DNA of 64,000 nt from Acidobacteriota bacterium (GTDB taxonomy: Bacteria; Acidobacteriota; Terriglobia; Terriglobales; Acidobacteriaceae). Positions 45,428-53,663 of the stretch are shown piece after piece; position 1 is the first letter of the stretch; each line of letters starts with the position of its first letter. A model generated the notes under the pieces. It searched no databases. It was not told where the DNA came from and saw only the letters and a list, made by a program, of their open reading frames with translations. The position numbers and the translations under genes were made by a program. The stretch is taken from the NCBI GenBank assembly GCA_018268855.1, contig JAFDVR010000014.1:62001-126000 (forward strand). Direction: 5' to 3'.

Positions 45428-45609
45428 GCATGCTGAGATGCCGGTTCCAGCGCACCCGCGTTATCATCTAAATAAGAACGCGATGCACACCCCTGCCGCC
45501 AAACCGGCCTTTACTGCCAGCTTCCTCTAGCTGCGCCTACTCGCGTTCCGTTTTCCCATCAGGATTTTCAGCAGCACGCCTCGCCCACCGCGCGAGAGGA
45601 GCACACGAG

Positions 45610-46677
<1,068 letters not shown>

Positions 46678-46681
46678 AGCA

Positions 46682-46748
46682 GTTGTTAGTTATTAGTTGT
46701 TCGGAAGTCAAAAGCGTATGCCCTAACTAACAACTAATAACTAACAAC
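46682..46748. repeat. 20-bp A/T-rich perfect inverted repeat between prfA and prmC
   Basis: GTTGTTAGTTATTAGTTGTT (46682-46701) faces its exact complement at 46729-46748 around a 27-base loop. The arms are built from short TTAGT/TTGTT units. It could form an RNA hairpin between the two co-directional genes, ending or slowing transcription. Confidence 0.75.
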
Positions 46749-46759
46749 GAACAACTTCC

Positions 46760-47599
46760 ATGACTCTCCGCGAAGCCCTGAGTTCGGCGATCCACCAACT
46801 ACGCACCCGCGAAGACATCGCCGAGTGGGCGGCTCGCGACGCCAATCTGCTCCTGCAGCACGTAACCCATTCCACGCGCACTCAACTTCTCGCTCACCCT
46901 GAGCGCACACTCACCGCAGAACAACAAGTCACCTTCAACACTCTCATCAAAAAACGCCTCCGCGCCACTCCCATTCAGCACCTCACCGGTAAGCAGGAGT
47001 TCTACGGCCGTGATTTCCTCGTCACACCCGACGTCCTCATCCCACGCCCTGAAACCGAGCTGATCATGGATGAGGTGAAGGCGCTCGCGCCGGCAAAGCA
47101 GCAACTCAAGATCACGGATGTAGGCACCGGCAGCGGCATTCTCGCCATCACTCTCGCCCTCGAGTTACCTCATGCGCACATCACCGCACTCGATATCTCT
47201 CCCGCCGCGCTCTTCGTCGCAAAACAAAACGCGCAGCATCATAACGCCGCCGCTCGCATCACCTTCCTCGAATCCGATCTGCTCGCCTCCGTTCACGAGC
47301 CGCAGGACATCATCCTTTCCAATCCGCCTTACATTGGCGAATCCGAGCGCAATGGCCTGCACCCCCAGGTCCGCGAACACGAGCCCTCGCTGGCTCTCTT
47401 TGCCGGAGCATCTGGAGACGATATCTATCACCGGCTCATCCCACAGGCACATGCCATGCTCAAGCCCGGCGGCGTCCTGCTCCTGGAGCTTGGCACGCAA
47501 GGTCATCGCCTCAATCCGCTCTTCGCTGACTGGGCCCGCATCCGCTATGCTCACGATCTACAAGGCATCGCGCGCGTTCTGATAGCGCGACGGCGGTAA
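46760..47599 (+). CDS. prmC: Release-factor glutamine methyltransferase PrmC (HemK)
   Basis: The 279-residue protein has an N-terminal helical domain (about 1-80) and a SAM-dependent Rossmann domain with PRPETELIMDE, DVGTGSGILAITLA and the catalytic NPPY (SNPPYIG, about 193-196). It methylates the GGQ glutamine of RF1 and RF2. Confidence 0.95.
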   Translation: MTLREALSSAIHQLRTREDIAEWAARDANLLLQHVTHSTRTQLLAHPERTLTAEQQVTFNTLIKKRLRATPIQHLTGKQEFYGRDFLVTPDVLIPRPETELIMDEVKALAPAKQQLKITDVGTGSGILAITLALELPHAHITALDISPAALFVAKQNAQHHNAAARITFLESDLLASVHEPQDIILSNPPYIGESERNGLHPQVREHEPSLALFAGASGDDIYHRLIPQAHAMLKPGGVLLLELGTQGHRLNPLFADWARIRYAHDLQGIARVLIARRR

Positions 47600-47739
47600 G
47601 AGAAAGCATCTAATTGAAATGCTCGTCGGCATATGCGATTCCATCGCGAACGACAATCATTCGGTGCTGTCCGCCAATGACTTCTGCAATCCATCGAAAA
47701 ATCAAATCCATCTCTGCATCCGCTCTGCTAAACTCGCGC

Positions 47740-47895
47740 ATGCTCATTCTTCTCATCATTCTGCTTCTTCTCTTCGGCGGTGGCGGCTACTACATGGGGC
47801 CTGGCCTTGGCTACTATGGTGGTGGCGGCATCAGCCTTATTCTTCTCATCGTGATTCTCTTCCTGATCTTCGGCCGCGGCCGCCGGGGTATCTGA
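47740..47895 (+). CDS. Small DUF3309-like membrane protein (51 residues)
   Basis: An ATG at 47740 opens 51 residues: a hydrophobic helix (MLILLIILLLLFGGGG), a Gly/Tyr-rich turn (YYMGPGLGYYGGGG), a second helix (ISLILLIVILFLIF) and a basic tail (GRGRRGI). This is the DUF3309 layout as I recall it. A terminator lies 26 bases after the stop. Confidence 0.65.
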   Translation: MLILLIILLLLFGGGGYYMGPGLGYYGGGGISLILLIVILFLIFGRGRRGI

Positions 47896-47920
47896 GAGAT
47901 CAACCACATAATTTACCTGC

Positions 47921-47950
47921 AGAAAAGCCGTCCGGTAGGACGGCTTTTCT
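47921..47950 (+). terminator. Terminator after the DUF3309-like gene
   Basis: A 13-bp perfect stem (47921-47933 with 47938-47950) with a GGTA loop; the stem ends in a run of T on the forward strand (GGCTTTTCTGTT). Confidence 0.85.
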
Positions 47951-47995
47951 GTTGCCATGCTGCCACTCCTAGCGAAAGGGTCCTAAGATGTCTGC

Positions 47996-48817
47996 ATGAG
48001 CATCCTCGTCGAACACGCATGGCTCGCGGAACATCTCGCTGACACCAACCTCGTCGTCTTAGACGCCACACTCCCACCCACCGGCGTCACACCTCCGCTG
48101 GACACGCACGCGCGCTACCTCGCGCAACATATTCCCGGCACGATCTTCTTCAACATCGACGACATCTCCGATCACGCGAGCCCTTATCCGCACATGCTGC
48201 CTTCACCTGAGGAGTTCGCGCAAAAGATGTCTGCGCTCGGCGTCAGCGACACAGCAACAATCGTCGTGTACGAACAGCAGGGCGTCTTCTCCGCGTCGCG
48301 TGCATGGTGGATGCTCAAAACAATGGGTGCGCAAAACGTACATCTGCTCAACGGCGATCTCGCTGCATGGCGTGCAGCGGGCCTGCCCCTGGAAACCGGC
48401 GAAGTCCATCGCGCACCAACAACATTCCACGCGAACTTCAACGCCTCTGCCGTAGTCAGCTATGAAGAGTTGCAATCGAAACTCGCCGCACAACAGCAGA
48501 TACTCGATGCACGTTCCGCCGGGCGCTTTGCCGGAACAGCACCGGAACCACGTCCTGGCCTCAGATCAGGCCATATGCCCGGCGCGACCAGCACGCCTTT
48601 CACAGACCTTGTCGATCAAGGCAAGCTCAAATCGCAGGATGCTTTGCGCGCATACTTCTCCGGCAAAGGGGTGGACCTGGAGAAGCCCATCACGACCACC
48701 TGCGGCTCCGGAGTCACAGCGGCTGTGATCGCGCTCGGCCTTGAACTCTCTGGCGCACACGATGTAGCACTCTACGACGGTTCGTGGGCCGAATACGCGC
48801 AACGTTCCGAAACATAA
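47996..48817 (+). CDS. sseA: 3-mercaptopyruvate/thiosulfate sulfurtransferase (tandem rhodanese)
   Basis: The 273-residue protein has two rhodanese domains; the catalytic Cys is in TTCGSGVTAAVI (about 240), and CGSGVT is the mercaptopyruvate-type loop rather than the thiosulfate-type. It transfers sulfur as a persulfide. Downstream genes are a ferredoxin and iscX, suggesting a role in sulfur supply. Confidence 0.9.
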   Translation: MSILVEHAWLAEHLADTNLVVLDATLPPTGVTPPLDTHARYLAQHIPGTIFFNIDDISDHASPYPHMLPSPEEFAQKMSALGVSDTATIVVYEQQGVFSASRAWWMLKTMGAQNVHLLNGDLAAWRAAGLPLETGEVHRAPTTFHANFNASAVVSYEELQSKLAAQQQILDARSAGRFAGTAPEPRPGLRSGHMPGATSTPFTDLVDQGKLKSQDALRAYFSGKGVDLEKPITTTCGSGVTAAVIALGLELSGAHDVALYDGSWAEYAQRSET

Positions 48818-48852
48818 CCCTGGATAGGCCACTCGCATAGAATGGAAGTGTC

Positions 48853-49287
48853 ATGTCCGAGCACGAACACAACCCGCTTCCAGCCGTCGATCTTTCCAAG
48901 CCTCCCGCGGAGAACATCGTCCGTGTCATCTTCCAGCCAGAGAACCAGGCTGTGGAGTTCGAGTTCGGCAAGCTGCCCTACGACGGGCACGGCAAGCCGA
49001 TGAGCTTCCTCGACGTCGCGGAGAACTACGGCATCTTCCTCGATCACGCCTGCGGAGGTGTCTGCGCCTGCACCACCTGCCATCTGTACGTAAAAGAAGG
49101 CGAGCCCGGCCTCTCCGAACCCGATGACGACGAGCTCGATCGCGTCGATCTCGCCGCCGGTCCGCAGACTAACTCGCGCCTCGGCTGCCAGGCCGTGATC
49201 GAAAAGCCCGGCACCTACATCGTCGAAATCCCCAAGTGGAACCGCAACTACGTGCAGGAAGGCAAACCCGCCGCCGTCGTAAAGTAG
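48853..49287 (+). CDS. fdx: ISC-type 2Fe-2S ferredoxin
   Basis: The 144-residue protein has the adrenodoxin-type cluster ligands DHACGGVCACTTCH (Cys-x5-Cys-x2-Cys, about 67-77) and a fourth Cys in SRLGCQAV. The N-terminal extension of about 25 residues is not typical. It passes electrons in iron-sulfur assembly. iscX follows by 19 bases. Confidence 0.92.
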   Translation: MSEHEHNPLPAVDLSKPPAENIVRVIFQPENQAVEFEFGKLPYDGHGKPMSFLDVAENYGIFLDHACGGVCACTTCHLYVKEGEPGLSEPDDDELDRVDLAAGPQTNSRLGCQAVIEKPGTYIVEIPKWNRNYVQEGKPAAVVK

Positions 49288-49306
49288 CTGAACAAAGGAG
49301 CCGCCC

Positions 49307-49522
49307 ATGCCGCAGGAGATCAACTGGACCGACGCCGAAGAGATCGGCATCCAGCTACAGGAAAAGTACCCCGACGAAGACCCGCTGCAGGTCCGCTTCA
49401 CCGAGCTCCGCCAGCGCGTGCTCGAACTTCCCGGCTTCACCGGCGACCCCGCCAAATCCAACGAAGGCATCCTCGAAGCCATCCAAATGGCTTGGTATGA
49501 GGAGTGGCAGGACGCCCAGTAA
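49307..49522 (+). CDS. iscX: Iron-sulfur assembly protein IscX
   Basis: The 71-residue protein matches IscX throughout: INWTDAEEIGIQLQEKYPDEDPLQVRFTEL and the LEAIQMAWYEEW C-terminus. IscX binds iron and tunes IscS. GGAG lies upstream of the ATG. The usual iscS, iscU, hscA and hscB genes are not next to it. Confidence 0.95.
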   Translation: MPQEINWTDAEEIGIQLQEKYPDEDPLQVRFTELRQRVLELPGFTGDPAKSNEGILEAIQMAWYEEWQDAQ

Positions 49523-49644
49523 CCGCAACTTTGCTTGACGGTTGCATTTTCGTACTTATGTCAGCGGACGAAAGCCGTGGCGCCGATCCCATCAGAAAAG
49601 GTTGCCACCGCGTGTGGGTATTCAAGAGATCCGTAGATATCTGC

Positions 49645-49672
49645 CCTCAGGCTCCGGCTTCGGAGCCTGAGG
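49645..49672. repeat. Palindromic hairpin at the break point of the YIP1-like gene
   Basis: A 12-bp stem (49645-49656 with 49661-49672) with a GCTT loop. The sequence after it contains a TAA (49677-49679) in frame with the downstream gene, and the gene's expected first helix is missing beyond this point. Confidence 0.7.
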
Positions 49673-49706
49673 ACTTTAATCCCCCTGCATCTTCAGCTAC
49701 GCCTTC

Positions 49707-50273
49707 ATGTTTACCGTCGCAAAGAAAGTTGGATTCGATCAGATTGTGCAGCAAAAGATGGAGCAGCGCGCCGAGAAGACTGGCCAGCAACTCTCGCCCG
49801 AGCAACGTGCGCAAGGGATGAAGATAGGTGTAGCGATCACGAAAGGCATCTTTATGGTCGCGCCGCTGTTCTCTCTGGTCTTTGCGGTGGTCATATCTTT
49901 TCTGCTCTGGCTTGGCATGAACTTTGTACTGGGAGGCACGGCGCACTACACGCGGCTCTTCACACTTGCCATCTATGCCGGTCTGCCGCGACTGCTTATG
50001 CTTGTGGTCGCCATCGTGTCCATCTGGTTTGGCAACAACGATAGCTTCTATATTGAAAATCCCGCAGGCACCAACATCGGCTACTATCTCAGCGCCGACG
50101 CACCAAAGTGGATGACAACACTGGGCACGTCGCTCGATGTAACGATGATCTGGATGGTTGCCCTGCTGGCGCTCGGCGGAGCCATCCTTGCCAAAGTAAA
50201 GGTGCGCAACAGCATGATCCTTGTGTTTGCCACATGGCTCGTCCTCATTGTGGTGAAGGCGCTTCTGGCTTAA
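49707..50273 (+). CDS. YIP1-family membrane protein, probably 5'-truncated
   Basis: From the ATG at 49707 the 188-residue protein has about four to five membrane helices. Usual YIP1-like proteins of this type begin with a soluble segment and a first helix before a sequence like KKVGFDQIVQQKMEQ. Here the frame just upstream still reads CIFSYAF, fitting the end of that first helix, but a TAA lies ten codons before the ATG and a palindrome lies directly before that. No ribosome site is seen. The product may be nonfunctional or may start within the helix. Confidence 0.65.
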   Translation: MFTVAKKVGFDQIVQQKMEQRAEKTGQQLSPEQRAQGMKIGVAITKGIFMVAPLFSLVFAVVISFLLWLGMNFVLGGTAHYTRLFTLAIYAGLPRLLMLVVAIVSIWFGNNDSFYIENPAGTNIGYYLSADAPKWMTTLGTSLDVTMIWMVALLALGGAILAKVKVRNSMILVFATWLVLIVVKALLA

Positions 50274-50291
50274 ACACCTTAAACTAGGGGG

Positions 50292-51662
50292 ATGTCGCAA
50301 CCCCTCCATTGGCGCAAAGAACTTGCGTCCATGCTGCGTCTCGCCTGGCCTGTGGTGCTGGCTGAGCTTGGCTGGATGCTGCAGGGCGTCGTCGATGTGA
50401 TTATGGTCGGCAGGCTCGGCCCTGTTGCCATTGGCGCCGTCGCGCTGGGCAATGCGATTTACTATGCTCCGTCGCTCTTCGGTCTCGGGCTGCTGCTTGG
50501 GTTGGACACCGTCATCTCGCACGCCTACGGCCGCAAAGACCATGATGCTTGTCACCGGTGGCTCGCGCAGGGTGTCTACATCGTGGCAGCCATTACACCG
50601 GTGCTTATGGTGCTGGTCTTTGCCGTCGGATTTCTTGTGCCGTACTTCGGCGTCGCACCGGAGTTGTTGAAACCCACGATCACGTATCTCAACATCGAGC
50701 TCTGGGGTACGCTTCCGCTTTTGCTCTATGCAGCGTCGCGACGCTATCTGCAAGCGGTGGGAGAGGTGCGCGTCATCACCATTACGTTTGTCGTCGCCAA
50801 CCTGATGAACTGGGGCGGCAACTGGGTGCTCATCAACGGCAAGCTCGGCTTCCCGGCGATGGGCGTTGCGGGATCGGCGTGGTCTACCGTGCTCTCGCGC
50901 ATCATGATGGCGGCTACGCTCTTCTGGTTCGCATGGCGGTATGAGAAGAAGCGCGGGCACCCGCTGTTTGCGCACTGGGCAGCGCCGCACCTGCGTGAGA
51001 TTCGCGAACTGCTTCGCCTCGGCCTTCCTGCTGCCGGACAGCTTGTTCTTGAGGTTGGGGCCTTTGGGATTTCGACGGTCTTCGCAGGCAAAGTTTCGCC
51101 CGTTGCACTGGCCGCGCACCAGATTGCGCTCAACTATGCGTCGCTGGCCTTCATGGTGCCACTTGGCATCAGCGCTGCCGCGTCCGTCGCCGTAGGACAC
51201 GCCACCGGCGGCAGCGATCCGCGACGTGCGCGGCTGGCAGGATGGCTCGCGATTGGCCTCGCCATCACTTTCATGGCGCTCGTCGCTGTCGTCTTCTTCC
51301 TTGTGCCGAGGCCGCTCATTGCCCTCTACACACATGACATCGGTGTGACCTCGATCGGTGTGCCGCTGCTCGGCCTCGCCGCTGCGTTTGCCATCTTTGA
51401 CGGCACGCAGACGGTCGCCAGCGGAGCGCTGCGCGGCCTGGGCCACACGCGCATCTCCATGGTCGCCAACTTCTTCGGCTACTGGACGTTCGGTATTCCG
51501 CTCGGCGCATGGCTCTGCTTCCGTATCGGCTGGGGTGTCTACGGCCTGTGGACAGGTCTCACCGCGTCCTTGATCGTGATCTCCATCATCCTCTTCATCG
51601 CATGGCAACGCACATCCACACATGCCTGCAAACCCGTGCGGCATGTCGTTCCACTAGCGTAG
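50292..51662 (+). CDS. MATE-family multidrug/toxin efflux transporter
   Basis: The 456-residue protein has twelve membrane helices and the MATE two-fold layout: AWPVVLAELGWMLQGVVDVIMVGRLG at the N-terminus and its repeat at LRLGLPAAGQLVLEVGAFGISTVFAGK. It exports cationic compounds with a proton or sodium gradient; the substrate is unknown. Confidence 0.93.
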   Translation: MSQPLHWRKELASMLRLAWPVVLAELGWMLQGVVDVIMVGRLGPVAIGAVALGNAIYYAPSLFGLGLLLGLDTVISHAYGRKDHDACHRWLAQGVYIVAAITPVLMVLVFAVGFLVPYFGVAPELLKPTITYLNIELWGTLPLLLYAASRRYLQAVGEVRVITITFVVANLMNWGGNWVLINGKLGFPAMGVAGSAWSTVLSRIMMAATLFWFAWRYEKKRGHPLFAHWAAPHLREIRELLRLGLPAAGQLVLEVGAFGISTVFAGKVSPVALAAHQIALNYASLAFMVPLGISAAASVAVGHATGGSDPRRARLAGWLAIGLAITFMALVAVVFFLVPRPLIALYTHDIGVTSIGVPLLGLAAAFAIFDGTQTVASGALRGLGHTRISMVANFFGYWTFGIPLGAWLCFRIGWGVYGLWTGLTASLIVISIILFIAWQRTSTHACKPVRHVVPLA

Positions 51663-51768
51663 ACATTTCATCAAATCGCCGCACCCATAGCCGCAGGCGA
51701 AGGATCTCCATATTCTGCCCGGACCAGAACGACACCCGGAGGAAGGCATTAGGAAACCGCTTAAACAA

Positions 51769-51796
51769 GAACACCGCATCGGCAGATGCGGCGTTC
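51769..51796 (-). terminator. Terminator downstream of fabF
   Basis: A 12-pair stem with one mismatch (51769-51780 with 51785-51796) and a four-base loop; on the reverse strand it is followed by TTGTTT, so it would end the acpP-fabF transcript. It may also end the MATE transcript. Confidence 0.7.
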
Positions 51797-51823
51797 CCTA
51801 AGACTCTCCACTAAAACTGAAAA

Positions 51824-53092
51824 CTACTCTTCGTACTTGCGGAAGATCAGCGATCCATTCGTTCCGCCGAAGCCAAACGAGTTCGAAAGCGCCGTCGTGA
51901 TCTTCTTCTGGATAGGCTTGTTCGGAACGTAGTGCAGCTTGCACTCCGGATCAACGTTCTCAAGGTTCATCGTCGGCGGAGCAAAGCCTTCCTGCATCGC
52001 CATCAGCGTGATGCCCGCTTCCAGACCGCCCGCGCCACCCAGCAGGTGGCCGGTCATCGACTTGGTGGAAGACACCAGCAGATCGCCATCCAGCGCGCGC
52101 TTGCCGAAGACATTCTCAATCGCCTTCGATTCCAGCACGTCACCCACCGGCGTGGAGGTGGCATGCGCATTCACATAGTCCACTTCGTCGGCTGAAATGC
52201 CGGCCACACGCAACGCATGGTTCATCGCGCGTGAGCAGCCCTCGCCCTCAGGCGCCATGCCCGTCATGTGATACGCATCCGCGCTCATGCCATAGCCGAT
52301 AATCTCGCCCAGAATCTTCGCGCCTCGCGCCTTGGCAAATTCAAGCTCTTCAAGAATGAGGATGCCTGCGCCCTCACCCACCACAAAGCCATCGCGGTCT
52401 TTATCGAACGGGCGCGAAGCATGCGTGGGGTCATCGTTGCGCGTGGAGAGCGCCTTCATGGACGCGAATCCGCCCACGCTCAGCGGCGTGATAGCGCCTT
52501 CAGCGCCGCCCGCAATCATCGCCTTCGCGTCGCCGCGCTGGATGATGCGGAAGGCATCGCCGATGGAGTGTGCCGACGTGGTGCAGGCTGTCGCCGTGGC
52601 CTCGTTCGGGCCCTTGGCGCGGTACTTGATGGAGACGTGTCCGGCAGCGAGGTTCACGATCGACGCCGGAATAAAGAACGGCGAAATCTTGCGTGGGCCG
52701 CCGCTCATCAGATTGGTGTGCTCGCGTTCAATCACATCGAACCCGCCGATACCGGAGCCGATGTGGACGCCGATGTCGTATTGGTTCTCTTCCGTCACCT
52801 GCAGCCCGGACTGCTGCATCGCTTCCGCCGCTGCCGCCAGGGCAAAGTGGATGAAGCGGCCCATCTTGCGGGCCTCTTTCTTCTCCACAAACACGTGCGG
52901 ATCGAAGTTCTTCACTTCCGCTGCAAAGGTGACGGAGTGACCTGTAAGGTCATAAGCCGTAATCGGCGCCATGCCGCTCTTGCCGGCCATCAGGTTCTGC
53001 CACACTTCGGGCGCGGTGTTGCCTACGCCGCATATCAGGCCGATACCGGTGACCACGACGCGGTGCGCCGGGATTGTCTTCGCTTGCTGCAC
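51824..53092 (-). CDS. fabF: 3-oxoacyl-ACP synthase II (KAS II)
   Basis: The GTG at 53092 gives 422 residues. The thiolase-fold catalytic triad is present: Cys in ATACTTSAHS (about 170), His in NAHATSTPVGD and the second His in KSMTGHLLGG. It extends acyl-ACP in fatty-acid synthesis. It follows acpP by 21 bases, the common acpP-fabF order. Confidence 0.96.
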   Translation of the reverse strand: MQQAKTIPAHRVVVTGIGLICGVGNTAPEVWQNLMAGKSGMAPITAYDLTGHSVTFAAEVKNFDPHVFVEKKEARKMGRFIHFALAAAAEAMQQSGLQVTEENQYDIGVHIGSGIGGFDVIEREHTNLMSGGPRKISPFFIPASIVNLAAGHVSIKYRAKGPNEATATACTTSAHSIGDAFRIIQRGDAKAMIAGGAEGAITPLSVGGFASMKALSTRNDDPTHASRPFDKDRDGFVVGEGAGILILEELEFAKARGAKILGEIIGYGMSADAYHMTGMAPEGEGCSRAMNHALRVAGISADEVDYVNAHATSTPVGDVLESKAIENVFGKRALDGDLLVSSTKSMTGHLLGGAGGLEAGITLMAMQEGFAPPTMNLENVDPECKLHYVPNKPIQKKITTALSNSFGFGGTNGSLIFRKYEE

Positions 53093-53113
53093 TGTCTCTC
53101 TTGCTCCGTGAAA

Positions 53114-53353
53114 CTACTTCTTGGAATGCGACTCGATGTAGCTGATCGCGTCCTGCACGGTCTTGATCTTCTCGGCGTCTTCATCCGGAATCTGGATGTC
53201 GAAGGCCTCTTCAAACTGCATGACCAGCTCCACCACGTCCAGCGAATCCGCGCCCAGATCTTCCTGGAACGACGCGCCGGGGGTCACCTCGGCCTCGTCC
53301 ACCTGAAGCTGCTCAACAATAATCTGCTTTACCTTTTCATCAACGGCTGCCAT
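53114..53353 (-). CDS. acpP: Acyl carrier protein
   Basis: The ATG at 53353 gives 79 residues with the phosphopantetheine Ser in the [13 protein letters not shown] motif (about Ser40). AGGAG precedes it. It carries acyl chains in fatty-acid synthesis. It is upstream of fabF in the same operon. Confidence 0.96.
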   Translation of the reverse strand: MAAVDEKVKQIIVEQLQVDEAEVTPGASFQEDLGADSLDVVELVMQFEEAFDIQIPDEDAEKIKTVQDAISYIESHSKK

Positions 53354-53663
53354 GCGACCGGGTTCTCCTGTTCTTGTAGATGCAAACTTAACTCTTGGGA
53401 CGCAGAGAATCTTCCGCGGGATAGCTGCCCCCGCCCCTGCGACACGCCCTATGCAGTGTAAAGCAAATGGGGGCAAGGATGTACGAACTGGCCGTTGGAT
53501 AACCCTTCAACCATCCTCCGAGCCGAGAACATCGAATCTAAAAATTCTGGTAGGGCACGGCTTCAGCCGTGCCACAAAGGGACAGACTGGAAATTGGCTT
53601 TAGCCGCTGAGGCGTCACGCTCCATGCAGGCGAACACGTTGAATCGGGAAATTACACGATTTT
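53354..53663. other. Spacer upstream of acpP with palindromic repeat
   Basis: About 310 bases hold the acpP promoter region (no clear boxes), a perfect palindrome at 53554-53573, and the 3' flank of the nuclease-helicase gene. No coding sequence is credible here. Confidence 0.5.
53554..53573. repeat. Short palindrome GGCACGGCT-TC-AGCCGTGCC
   Basis: A 9-bp stem with two central bases; the sequence resembles a widespread intergenic element in this kind of genome. A second, looser palindrome follows within the spacer. Confidence 0.6.

Noticed and set aside
49647..51644. 665-codon reverse-strand opening opposite the YIP1-like and MATE genes
   Set aside because: Its product is rich in Asp, His, Arg and Gln with no recognisable domain, and the forward strand encodes a clear MATE transporter. 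It is an antisense shadow of GC-rich codons.
52268..53461. 397-codon forward opening opposite fabF and acpP
   Set aside because: The reverse strand carries well-recognised fabF and acpP; the forward product has no family features.
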